From Lysinimonas soli (GTDB lineage: Bacteria; Actinomycetota; Actinomycetes; Actinomycetales; Microbacteriaceae): a DNA stretch of 64,000 nucleotides. The notes under the pieces were generated by a model that was given only the letters and a program-made list of their open reading frames with translations, ran no database searches and had not been told where the DNA came from. The stretch spans positions 930,001 to 994,000 of the forward strand of contig NZ_JBHSMG010000001.1 of assembly GCF_042655435.1 (NCBI RefSeq). The letters run 5' to 3'. A program made the position numbers and the translations under genes. Within the stretch, counting starts at the first letter, position 1; each line of letters opens with the position of its first letter. Below are positions 9,114-18,100 of this stretch, piece by piece.

Positions 9114-10117
9114 AGCGTCCCGAGGGGGTCTCGGGCCCCGCGTCCACGCCGCCCGCGATGTCGCCGACGCCCCCGGCGAGAGCCGATAGAGCGGCGAAGG
9201 CGCGCAAGCCGGCGCCCGCTTCGCCCGCCACACGCACTCCCGCGCCGCCGCCGGTCGCCCCGAAGCGGGCGGCGCCCGATCCCGTCTCTCCGCCTCGTGA
9301 CTCCTCGACCCGAACCGCTCCGGGAGCATCGCGCGACCGTTCGGCCAAGGCCGAGTTCCGCGCCGCGGAACGCGCGCGCAAGCGCTTCGAGCGCGCCGAG
9401 GTCAAGCGTTTCACGCGCCGGGCGAGGCGTCGGCGCGCGGGCTGGTTCGCGGCGGCGCTCATCGCCCTCGGACTGATGGGGCTCGTTCTGGCCGCCGTGT
9501 TCTCGCCCCTGCTCGCGCTGCGCACCATCACGGTCGACGGCACGTCCCGACTCGACTCGGCGAAGCTCGAGAAGGCCGTCGACGGGCAGCTCGGCACTCC
9601 TCTGGCTCTGCTGGACTACGGCAGGATCACGCGCGAGCTCTCGGCGTTCCGTCTGATCCGCAGCTACTCCACCGAGGTCCTGCCCCCCGACACCCTCGTC
9701 ATCCACGTCGTCGAGCGCGCGCCGGTCGGCGCGATCCAGTCGGCGACGGCCTTCGACCTGGTGGATCCGGCGGGCGTCGTGGTCGACTCCTCGGCGACGC
9801 GGCCCGCGGGGTACCCGCTGATCCAGCTGGGCAATGGACGTCTCGACGGGCCGGGTTTCGCGTCGATGACGCAGGTGCTCCGTGCCCTGCCCGCGGCGCT
9901 GCTCGCGAAGGTCGACACGATCACGGCGCAGACGCGCGACGACGTCACACTGTCTCTGGTCGGGTCGAATCAACGCGTGGTCTGGGGCAGTTCCGACGAC
10001 TCGGATGCCAAGGCGCAGGTGCTCGCCGATCTGATCGTCCTGCATGGTGGGGACGGTCCGGGGGAGTACGACGTCTCCGCCCCGGGCACGGCGGTCTTCC
10101 ACCGCGACGGTTCCTGA
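9110..10117 (+). CDS. ftsQ: Cell division protein FtsQ/DivIB
   Basis: Bitopic divisome protein that links early and late division proteins. Of 335 residues, the first ~105 are a Pro/Ala/Arg-rich cytoplasmic tail, followed by one membrane helix (FAAALIALGLMGLVLAAVFS) and a POTRA domain (TITVDGTSRLDSAKLEKAV) with the FtsQ beta domain (LPPDTLVIHVVERAP). The GTG at 9110 gives a 4-nt overlap with murC; longer in-frame extensions into murC are rejected. The charged, low-complexity tail is long but usual for actinobacterial FtsQ. Confidence 0.92.
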   Translation: MKRPEGVSGPASTPPAMSPTPPARADRAAKARKPAPASPATRTPAPPPVAPKRAAPDPVSPPRDSSTRTAPGASRDRSAKAEFRAAERARKRFERAEVKRFTRRARRRRAGWFAAALIALGLMGLVLAAVFSPLLALRTITVDGTSRLDSAKLEKAVDGQLGTPLALLDYGRITRELSAFRLIRSYSTEVLPPDTLVIHVVERAPVGAIQSATAFDLVDPAGVVVDSSATRPAGYPLIQLGNGRLDGPGFASMTQVLRALPAALLAKVDTITAQTRDDVTLSLVGSNQRVVWGSSDDSDAKAQVLADLIVLHGGDGPGEYDVSAPGTAVFHRDGS

Positions 10118-10264
10118 GAACGTCGCACGCATTCGCACGACACGCGCGCTGTTGCCGCCTTCGGAGTGGCGGCGACCGTACCGTGTGAGCAGAACATGGT
10201 AGTGAGAAAGACTCTGAACTTCAAGTAGAGGTTGAGACTTTCCCTTTCCGCTCGGAGGCCGGAC
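10118..10264 (+). promoter_or_regulatory. ftsZ leader and probable promoter region
   Basis: This 147-bp gap is the largest within the mur-fts run. It holds a small stem (GCCGCC...GGCGGC, about 10155-10174), a lower-GC stretch around 10195-10245 containing AACTTCAAGTAGAGGTT, and the ftsZ ribosome site CTCGGAGG at 10252-10259. ftsZ very often has its own promoters, so this is the likely place for them; I could not assign -35/-10 boxes with confidence. Confidence 0.4.
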
Positions 10265-11416
10265 GTGACATCGAATCAGAACTATCTCGCGGTGATCAAG
10301 GTCGTCGGCATCGGCGGCGGCGGGGTCAACGCAGTCAATCGCATGATCGAACTCGGGCTTCGCGGCGTCGAGTTCATCGCCATCAACACGGATGCTCAGG
10401 CCCTGCTGATGAGCGACGCCGACGTCAAGCTCGACGTGGGTCGTGAGCTCACACGCGGACTCGGCGCCGGCGCCGACCCGGAGGTGGGCCGTCGCGCCGC
10501 CGAAGACCACGCCGAAGAGATCGAGGAGGCCCTCGCCGGGGCCGACATGGTCTTCGTCACGGCCGGGGAGGGCGGCGGGACCGGCACCGGAGGGGCCCCA
10601 GTGGTCGCCCGCATCGCCAAGTCGATCGGCGCGCTCACGATCGGTGTCGTGACCAAGCCGTTCGGGTTCGAGGGCAAGCGCCGTTCCTCGCAGGCCGAGG
10701 TCGGGGTCGCGTCGCTCAAGAACGAGGTCGACACCCTCATCGTCGTACCGAACGATCGCCTGCTCGAGATCAGCGACCGCGGCATCAGCATGCTCGAGGC
10801 CTTCGCCACCGCCGACCAGGTGCTGCTGGCGGGCGTTCAGGGCATCACCGACCTCATCACGACTCCGGGGCTCATCAACCTCGACTTCGCCGACGTCAAG
10901 TCGGTCATGTCGGGCGCAGGCTCGGCTCTGATGGGGATCGGCGCCAGCCGGGGAGCCGATCGGGCGATCAAGGCCGCCGAACTCGCCGTCGCCTCTCCGC
11001 TGCTCGAGGCCAGCATCGACGGTGCGCACGGCGTTCTGCTGTCGATCCAGGGCGGCTCGAACCTCGGCATCTTCGAGATCAACGACGCGGCCCGGCTCGT
11101 GCAGGAGGCCGTGCATCCCGAGGCCAACATCATCTTCGGCGCCGTCATCGACGACACCCTGGGCGACGAGGTACGGGTCACGGTCATCGCGGCGGGCTTC
11201 GATGGCGGAGAGCCCGTACTGCGTCCCGCGCACGAGCGTCGCACCAACTTCGTCGAGGCCGCAGTGCCCGTCGGGGTCGGCGCCGAGAGCGCCGGCGCGA
11301 CCGGGACCGTGTCGACGGGCGGGTGGGGAGCGGAACCGGACTCGCCCCTCCCGGTGCCGCGCGACCGCGACTTCGACGACGACGACGACCTGGACGTTCC
11401 CGACTTCCTGAAGTAG
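10265..11416 (+). CDS. ftsZ: Cell division protein FtsZ
   Basis: Tubulin-like GTPase that forms the Z ring. The 383-residue protein has the nucleotide motifs VVGIGGGGVNAVNRM, INTDAQAL, the tubulin signature EGGGTGTGGAP and the T7 loop NLDFADVKSVM, followed by an acidic linker and the C-terminal peptide DDLDVPDFLK that binds partners such as SepF. The GTG at 10265 with GGAG 8 nt upstream is chosen; an upstream in-frame start (10232) adds eleven Arg-rich residues not seen in FtsZ. It is followed 6 nt later by the YggS-type gene. Confidence 0.97.
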   Translation: MTSNQNYLAVIKVVGIGGGGVNAVNRMIELGLRGVEFIAINTDAQALLMSDADVKLDVGRELTRGLGAGADPEVGRRAAEDHAEEIEEALAGADMVFVTAGEGGGTGTGGAPVVARIAKSIGALTIGVVTKPFGFEGKRRSSQAEVGVASLKNEVDTLIVVPNDRLLEISDRGISMLEAFATADQVLLAGVQGITDLITTPGLINLDFADVKSVMSGAGSALMGIGASRGADRAIKAAELAVASPLLEASIDGAHGVLLSIQGGSNLGIFEINDAARLVQEAVHPEANIIFGAVIDDTLGDEVRVTVIAAGFDGGEPVLRPAHERRTNFVEAAVPVGVGAESAGATGTVSTGGWGAEPDSPLPVPRDRDFDDDDDLDVPDFLK

Positions 11417-11422
11417 CCGCCC

Positions 11423-12091
11423 ATGTCGGAGCTCGGCGATCGGCTCGCCGCCGTCGATGATGCGATCGCGGATGCGGCGCGTGCCGCGGGGCGCGATCCC
11501 GGCGAGTTGACCAGGATCGTCGTGACGAAGTTCCATCCGGCGTCCCTCGTGCGCGAGCTGGCTGCGCTGGGCGTGCGCGACGTGGGAGAGAACCGCCACC
11601 AGGAGGCCGCGGCGAAGGCGGCCGAGTTGAGCGACCTCGCACTGCGGTGGCACTTCGTCGGACAGCTGCAGAGCAACAAGGCGCGCCAGGTGCGGCGGTA
11701 CGCGTCCGCCGTGCATTCCGTCGATCGCGGAACGCTCGTGGACGCCCTGGCGGCGCCGCAGCCGCTCGACGTCTTCCTCGAACTCGACCTCACCGGCGAT
11801 CCCGGCCGGGGCGGGGTCGCACCCGCGGAACTCGGGCCGCTGGCCGAGCGTGTGATGGCGACGGAAGGGCTCGTGCTGCGCGGGGTCATGGCCGTCGCCC
11901 CGCTCGACGAGGAGCCGCGCCGAGCGTTCGCTCGCGTGCGAGAGGCTTCCGAACGGCTGCGACGGATCGCCCCGACCGCCGATGCGATCTCGGCGGGGAT
12001 GTCGGGCGACTTCCGTGAGGCGATCCTGGAGGGCGCGACACACCTGCGCATCGGGACGGCAATCACCGGAAAGCGACCGCCCCCCGGTTAA
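11423..12091 (+). CDS. YggS/YlmE-family pyridoxal-phosphate homeostasis protein
   Basis: Single-domain alanine-racemase-fold PLP carrier thought to buffer free PLP and influence amino-acid pools. The 222-residue protein has the PLP lysine context RIVVTKFHPASLV near residue 37, GENRHQEAAAK, WHFVGQLQSNKARQ and MSGDFREAILEGATHLRIG. The catalytic-site Lys is within TKF. It sits between ftsZ and sepF, its usual place in Gram-positive dcw clusters, where deletion in other bacteria only mildly affects division. Confidence 0.9.
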   Translation: MSELGDRLAAVDDAIADAARAAGRDPGELTRIVVTKFHPASLVRELAALGVRDVGENRHQEAAAKAAELSDLALRWHFVGQLQSNKARQVRRYASAVHSVDRGTLVDALAAPQPLDVFLELDLTGDPGRGGVAPAELGPLAERVMATEGLVLRGVMAVAPLDEEPRRAFARVREASERLRRIAPTADAISAGMSGDFREAILEGATHLRIGTAITGKRPPPG

Positions 12092-12125
12092 TGTCGGAGT
12101 GAAGCACGATCCTCCGGAGGATGAC

Positions 12126-12581
12126 ATGGCGAACCCGCTGCGCAAGACGATGGTCTACCTGGGCCTGGCCGACGAAGAGTACGACGACGCGGTCCCTCAG
12201 GCCCCCGTCGCGCCGGTTGTCAGCGCGCCGCCGGGCACGCGTGCACCGGTGACCCCGCTGCGCCGCCCCGTGGCGACCAGGCATACCGCACCGGCCGGGA
12301 TGAACGAGATCCTCACGGTGCATCCGCGGCAGTATCGCGATGCGCAGACGATCGCCGAGAGCTTCCGCGAGGGCGTTCCGGTCATCATGAACCTGTCGCA
12401 GATGAGCGAGCCGGATGCGCGCCGCCTCATCGACTTCGCCAGCGGCCTCTCGCAGGGTCTCTACGGCAAGATCGAGCGGGTCACCAACAAGGTCTTCCTG
12501 CTCTCGCCCGAGCACGTCGCGGTCAGTGGCGATCAGGCCGAGGTCGAGACCGACGTCGACGCCGGATTCTTCGGCCAGTAG
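12126..12581 (+). CDS. sepF: Cell division protein SepF
   Basis: Membrane anchor and bundling factor for FtsZ; in actinobacteria, which lack FtsA, it is the main FtsZ tether. The 151-residue protein begins with an amphipathic start (MANPLRKTMVYLGLADEEYDD), then a Pro/Ala linker, then the DUF552 core (ILTVHPRQYRDAQTIAESFREG, MNLSQMSEPDARRLIDFASG). The ATG at 12126 is set by GGAGG at 12116-12120. No YggT-family gene follows, unlike many related clusters. Confidence 0.94.
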   Translation: MANPLRKTMVYLGLADEEYDDAVPQAPVAPVVSAPPGTRAPVTPLRRPVATRHTAPAGMNEILTVHPRQYRDAQTIAESFREGVPVIMNLSQMSEPDARRLIDFASGLSQGLYGKIERVTNKVFLLSPEHVAVSGDQAEVETDVDAGFFGQ

Positions 12582-12790
12582 GACCTCCCGACCCGCCCCC
12601 GGCCGGGTACGGGCGCGCCCTCGATCTCCTCGAATGACCCTGGGGGGATTCAGCCAGCCGCGTGTACTCTGGGACTCTCACTCTCAAGGTGAGCCGAAAC
12701 GTGCACGTGACTTCACGTGCGACCCGAGGTGCCGAGCCTGCAGAGGCGACGCTCCCTGAACACATGATGGAAATCGACGAGGTGACTCAG
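12582..12790 (+). promoter_or_regulatory. divIVA upstream region, likely promoter
   Basis: This 209-bp gap is too short for the YggT gene usually found here. It contains TGTACTCT near 12663 and a small inverted repeat (CTCACTCTCAAGGTGAG, about 12677-12693) about 100 bp before the divIVA ATG. An open frame runs through it into divIVA, but its residues look non-coding and DivIVA proteins start at MALTPEDV. I infer a separate divIVA promoter here, as in other actinobacteria. Confidence 0.35.
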
Positions 12791-13564
12791 ATGGCCCTGA
12801 CTCCGGAAGACGTTGTCAACAAGCGGTTCAATCCGACGAAGTTCCGCGAGGGCTACGACCAGGATGAGGTCGACGACTTCCTCGATGAGGTCGTCGTCGA
12901 GTTGCGCCGACTGAACCAGGAGAACGAGGAGCTCCGCCAGCGCCTCGTCGCCGGGGAGGCCCGGATCAACGAGCTCCAGCGTGGCGCGGCCGCGGCCCCG
13001 GTGGCCGCTGCTGAGCCGGCGCCGGTCGTGGCTCCCGAGCCTGCCTTCGCCCCTGCGGCAGTGGCAGCTCCCGAGGTCAACCAGCTCGACCCGGGCAACA
13101 CCAACAACCTGCTCCAGCTCGCACGTCGGCTGCACGAGGAGCACGTGCGCGAGGGCATGGAGAAGCGCGACGCGCTCATCGCCGAGGGGCACGCCACGGC
13201 CGCCCGCGTCGTCTCCGAGGCGCAGCAGGCCCAGCAGGCCCAGCTGGCTGGATTCGAGAAGCAGAAGCAGAAGCTCGAGACCGAGATCGACGAGCTGCGC
13301 TCCTTCGAGAAGGAGTACCGCGAGAAGCTGCGCAGCTACATCGAGGGCCAGCTGCAGGAGCTCGAGAGCTCGCACTCCCTCGACTCCGGTTCCCCGTCGT
13401 CCGGCCAGGTCTCGATCGAGAGCGCTCCGGTCGCCGACGCGTCGACGGAATACGTGCCGGCACAGCAGGCCGCCGCTCCCGCCGGATACAGCGGACCGCA
13501 GTCGCCCGACTACGGCACGTACCCGCAGCCCACCGACTACCCGGGTTTTGCCGCAGGCAACTGA
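12791..13564 (+). CDS. divIVA: DivIVA/Wag31 polar growth protein
   Basis: Coiled-coil cytoskeletal protein that marks poles and septa by binding curved membrane and directs wall synthesis. The 257 residues comprise the DivIVA membrane domain (MALTPEDVVNKRFNPTKFRE, GYDQDEVDDFLDEV), a first coiled coil to about residue 60, an Ala/Pro/Glu linker, a long second coiled coil (QQAQQAQLAGFEKQKQKLE) and a disordered Ser/Pro/Tyr tail. The start is clear because family members begin exactly here. The gene overlaps lspA by 17 nt. Confidence 0.95.
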   Translation: MALTPEDVVNKRFNPTKFREGYDQDEVDDFLDEVVVELRRLNQENEELRQRLVAGEARINELQRGAAAAPVAAAEPAPVVAPEPAFAPAAVAAPEVNQLDPGNTNNLLQLARRLHEEHVREGMEKRDALIAEGHATAARVVSEAQQAQQAQLAGFEKQKQKLETEIDELRSFEKEYREKLRSYIEGQLQELESSHSLDSGSPSSGQVSIESAPVADASTEYVPAQQAAAPAGYSGPQSPDYGTYPQPTDYPGFAAGN

Positions 13565-14183
13565 GCAGGCCGCGCCGAACAGCGCGCCAGGGCGTGGACG
13601 CGTCAGCGTCCGCGCCCTGCTGCTGCTCGCCGCCGTCGCGCTCGCGCTCTACGGTCTCGATCAGTTCACCAAGTACCTGATCGTCTCGAACATCGCGCCC
13701 GGCGAGACGGTCCCCGTGCTCGGTGAGGTGCTGCAGCTGCACTTCGTCACGAACTCGGGTGCCGCCTTCTCGCTGGCGACCGGGTTCACCTGGATCCTGT
13801 CGATCATCGCCGTCGGCGTCAGCGTCGTCATCATCTGGTTCGCCCGTCGCATCCGGTCGTTCACCTGGGCGGTCGTCTTCGGCCTGGTGCTGGGCGGCGC
13901 AGTCGGCAACCTGACGGACCGCCTGTTCCGCCCGCCGGGGTTCGGCAGCGGCCACGTCGTCGACTTCATCCAGGTCTGGGGATTCCCGGCCATCTTCAAC
14001 ATCGCCGACTCGGCGCTCGTCTGCGCCGTGGGCCTGTTCATCATCCTGTCCCTGCGGGGAATCGGCTTGGACGGCAGGAAGGCCGTCTACGTGCGCCGCG
14101 CCCGCTCGGCCGACGATCCCGACGTGGTGCCCGAGATCTCGAAGGGCACGCCGCCGAAGTCGTCCGCGCCCACGAAGGACTAG
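13548..14183 (+). CDS. lspA: Lipoprotein signal peptidase (signal peptidase II)
   Basis: Membrane aspartic protease that removes signal peptides from diacylated prolipoproteins; ctaC and the lipoprotein at 60467 in this window are likely substrates. The protein has four membrane helices and the conserved YGLDQFTKYLI, TNSGAAFS, GGAVGNLTDRL with catalytic Asp, and the second catalytic Asp in FNIADSALVCA. The only good upstream start in frame is TTG at 13548 inside divIVA (211 residues). A start nearer the first helix is possible, so the first ~20 residues are uncertain. Confidence 0.9.
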   Translation: MPQATEQAAPNSAPGRGRVSVRALLLLAAVALALYGLDQFTKYLIVSNIAPGETVPVLGEVLQLHFVTNSGAAFSLATGFTWILSIIAVGVSVVIIWFARRIRSFTWAVVFGLVLGGAVGNLTDRLFRPPGFGSGHVVDFIQVWGFPAIFNIADSALVCAVGLFIILSLRGIGLDGRKAVYVRRARSADDPDVVPEISKGTPPKSSAPTKD

Positions 14184-14186
14184 CCC

Positions 14187-15107
14187 GTGGAGACGCGCAG
14201 CCTCCCGGTACCCGACGGTCTGGCGGGGGAGCGGGCGGATGCCGCGCTCGCGCGCCTGCTCGGATTCTCGCGGACCTTCGCGGCGGAGGTCGTCGAGGCC
14301 GGAGGTGCGACCCTCGACGGCACCCCGCTGGGCAAGTCGGACCGTCTCGTGGCGGGCGGGTGGCTCGAGGTCTCGTGGACTCCGAGGTCCGAGCCCGCGA
14401 TCGTGCCCACCCTCGTGCCGGGCTTCGCGGTCGTGTTCGACGACGACGACCTGATCGTGATCGACAAGCCGGTCGGCGTCGCCGCCCATCCCGCGGTCGG
14501 GTGGGAGGGGCCGACGGTCCTGGGTGCTCTCGCCGGCGCGGGGTTCCGGCTCAGCACCTCGGGCGCCGCGGAACGCGCCGGGATCGTGCACCGGCTCGAC
14601 GTGGGCACCAGCGGGCTCATGGTGGTCGCCAAGAGCGAGCGCGCCTACACGGAGCTCAAGCGCCAGTTCCACGATCGCGAGGTCGACAAGATCTACCACG
14701 CGGCGGTGCAGGGTCACCCCGATCCGTTCTCGGGCACGATCGACGCACCGATCGGGCGGCATCCGAGTTCCAGCTGGAAGTTCGCGGTCACCGCCGGCGG
14801 CAAGCCGAGCGTCACGCACTACGAGACTCTCGAGGCGATGCGCTCCGCGACCCTGCTCGAAGTGCATCTCGAGACGGGACGCACCCACCAGATCCGCGTG
14901 CACATGGCGGCTCAGCGGCACCCCTGTGTCGGTGACCTGCTCTACGGAGCCGACCCGGTGCTCGCGACCAGGCTCGGTCTCGAGCGGCAGTGGCTGCACG
15001 CGATGCGGCTCGGATTCCGGCACCCGGCGTCGGGCGAACGGGTCGATTTCGCGAGCCGATACCCACCCGACCTCCAACACGCGCTGGACGTGCTGCGGGA
15101 GGACTGA
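14187..15107 (+). CDS. RluA/RluD-family pseudouridine synthase
   Basis: Isomerises uridine to pseudouridine in RNA, probably 23S rRNA. The 306-residue protein has an N-terminal S4 RNA-binding domain (ERADAALARLLGFSRTFAAE) and a catalytic domain with HRLDVGTSGLMVVAKSERAY, containing the active-site Asp of the RluA family, plus LETGRTHQIRVHMA. The GTG start lies 3 nt after the lspA stop. lspA-rluD adjacency is conserved in many Gram-positives. The exact target uridines cannot be told from sequence. Confidence 0.92.
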   Translation: METRSLPVPDGLAGERADAALARLLGFSRTFAAEVVEAGGATLDGTPLGKSDRLVAGGWLEVSWTPRSEPAIVPTLVPGFAVVFDDDDLIVIDKPVGVAAHPAVGWEGPTVLGALAGAGFRLSTSGAAERAGIVHRLDVGTSGLMVVAKSERAYTELKRQFHDREVDKIYHAAVQGHPDPFSGTIDAPIGRHPSSSWKFAVTAGGKPSVTHYETLEAMRSATLLEVHLETGRTHQIRVHMAAQRHPCVGDLLYGADPVLATRLGLERQWLHAMRLGFRHPASGERVDFASRYPPDLQHALDVLRED

Positions 15108-15149
15108 GGTCGCGGTTAGGGTGGGGATCTACCTCCTGAGGCGACGACC

Positions 15150-18100
15150 GTGGCGAACGATTCCTTCGTGCATCTGCACGTGCATACCGAGTACTCCATG
15201 CTCGACGGTGCGGCGCGCGTCACCGACCTGATGAAGGCCGCCGCCGAGCAGGGGATGCCGGCGATCGCGATCACCGACCACGGCAACAACTTCGGTGCCT
15301 ACGACTTCTGGAAGCAGGCGACCGCCGCCGGGATCAAGCCGATCATCGGCACCGAGGCCTACATCACGCCGGGGACGCATCGCGGCGATCGCAGCCGGGT
15401 GCGCTGGGGCAACGGCGGCGAGGACGACGTCTCGGGCGCCGGCGCCTACACGCACATGACCCTGCTCGCCGAGAACACGGCGGGCATGCACAACCTGTTC
15501 CGGCTCTCGTCGCTCGCCTCGATCGAGGGCTACTACTACAAGCCGCGCATGGACCGCGAGCTGCTGAGCCGCTACGCGTCGGGGCTCATCGGCACCACCG
15601 GCTGCGCGAGCGGCGAGGTGCAGACCCGGCTGCGCCTCGGGCAGTACGACGAGGCCAAGCGGGCGGCATCCGAACTGCGCGACATCTTCGGCAAAGACAA
15701 CTACTTCGCCGAGATCATGGACCACGGCATCGGCATCGAGCGACGCGTGATGGGTGACCTCATCCGGCTCGCGAAAGACCTCGACCTGCCGCTGGTCGCG
15801 ACCAACGACCTGCACTACACGCACGCGCACGACTCGAGTGCGCACGAGATCCTGCTCTGCGTGCAGTCCGGGTCGACGATGGAGGATCCCAACCGGTTCC
15901 GCCTCGAGGGCAACGAGTACTACCTCAAGTCGGCGGCGCAGATGCGGCAGCTGTTCTCGGATCATCCCGACTCCTGTGACAACACCCTGCTGATCGCCGA
16001 ACGCTGCGAGATCGGCTTCGAGAAGCGCGACCTCATGCCGCGCTTCCCGGTGCCCGAGGGCGAGACCGAGGCGACCTGGTTCGAGAAAGAGGTCGAGACC
16101 GGTCTGGCTCGGCGCTTTCCGGGCGGGGTCGACGCGGAGCATCGCGCTCGAGCGCAATACGAGGTCGACGTCATCAAGCAGATGGGGTTCCCCGGCTACT
16201 TCCTGGTCGTGGCGGACTTCATCGGCTGGGCCAAGAGCCAGGGCATCCGGGTGGGGCCGGGCCGCGGCTCGGCGGCCGGCTCGCTCGTGGCCTACGCGAT
16301 GGGGATCACCGAGCTCGACCCCATGAAGTACGGCCTCATCTTCGAGCGCTTCCTCAACCCCGAGCGCGTGTCGATGCCCGACGTCGACGTCGACTTCGAC
16401 GATCGCCGCCGTCCCGAGGTGATCCGTTACGTCACCGAGAAGTACGGCGACGACCGCGTCGCGCAGATCGTCACCTACGGAACGATCAAGGCGAAGCAGG
16501 CCCTCAAGGACTCGGCCCGCGTGCTCGGCATGCCGTTCTCGGTCGGTGAGAAGCTCACCAAGGCGATGCCGCCCGCGATCATGGGCAAAGACATCTCGCT
16601 CGGCGACATGGTGAACCCCGCGGCCGAGCGGTACAAGGAGGCGGGCGACTTCCGCGCGCTGGTCGCGGCCGACGGCGAGGCGGCCAAGGTCTTCGAAACG
16701 GCGCGCGGCATCGAGAACCTCAAGCGCCAGTGGGGGGTGCACGCCGCCGGGGTCATCATGTCGGCGGAGCCCCTGATCGACGTGCTGCCCCTCATGAAGC
16801 GGGAGGACGACGGGGCGATCATCACCCAGTTCGACCAGCCGCCGCTCGAAGACCTCGGCCTGCTCAAGATGGACTTCCTGGGCCTGCGCAACCTGACGGT
16901 CATCCAGGATGCCCTGAACGCGATCGAGAAGAACACGGGCACGGCCCTCGAGATCGAGAATCTCGATCTCGACCTCGACAAGCCCACCTACGAGCTGCTG
17001 TCCCGCGGCGACACTCTCGGCGTCTTCCAGCTCGACGGCGGCGCCATGCGCGCCCTGCTGCGGCAGCTGAAGCCCACCAACTTCGAAGACATCTCGGCCG
17101 TCATCGCCCTCTACCGTCCGGGTCCGATGGGCATGAACTCGCACACCAACTACGCGCTGCGCAAGAACGGGCTGCAGCAGATCGACGCGATCCACCCGGA
17201 GCTCGAGGAGCCGCTGCGCGAGATCCTCGGCATGACCTTCGGGCTCATCGTGTACCAGGAGCAGGTGATGTCGGTCGCCCAGAAGGTGGCCGGGTTCGCC
17301 CTCGGACAGGCCGACGTGCTCCGTCGGGCGATGGGCAAGAAGAAGAAGAGCGAGCTCGACAAGCAGTTCGCCGACTTCGAGGCCGGGATGCTCGGCAACG
17401 GCTACAGCAAGCAGGCCGTGCAGGTGCTGTGGGACACCCTGATGCCCTTCGCCGACTACGCCTTCAACAAGGCGCACAGCGCCGGCTACGGCGTGCTGAG
17501 CTACTGGACCGCGTACCTCAAGGCGAACCACCCTGCCGAGTACATGGCGGCTCTGCTGACGAGCGTCGGCGACTCCAAGGACAAGCTCGGCATGTACCTC
17601 AACGAGTGCCGGAGGATGGGCATCCGGGTGCTCCCGCCCGACGTCAACGAGTCGTGGGTCGACTTCACCGCCGTTCCGAACATCGAGGGCCCCGGCGACA
17701 TCCGCTTCGGCCTGGGCGCGGTGCGCAACGTGGGCGCCGGCGTCGTCGAGGGCATCCGCTTGGCCCGCGAGCAGAAGGGGCGCTTCACGACGTTCCACGA
17801 CTTCCTGCGCAAGGTGCCGATCCCGGTCGCCAACAAGCGCACCGTGGAGTCGCTCATCAAGGCCGGAGCCTTCGATTCGCTGGGGGCGACTCGTCGGGCG
17901 CTCATGGAGATCCACGAGGAGGCCGTCGAAGCCGCCGTGAGCGTGAAGCGCAACGAGGCGAACGGTCAGGTCGGCTTCGACTTCGACAGCCTGTGGGACG
18001 AACCCGAGGCGGTCGACCACATCCCGCCGCGCCCCGAGTGGGCCAAGCGCGACAAGCTCGCCTTCGAGCGCGAGATGCTGGGGCTCTACGTCAGCGATCA

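Noticed and set aside
9050..12145. 1031-codon minus-strand open frame over ftsQ-ftsZ-yggS
   Set aside because: Covers three well-supported plus-strand genes and has no recognisable domain.
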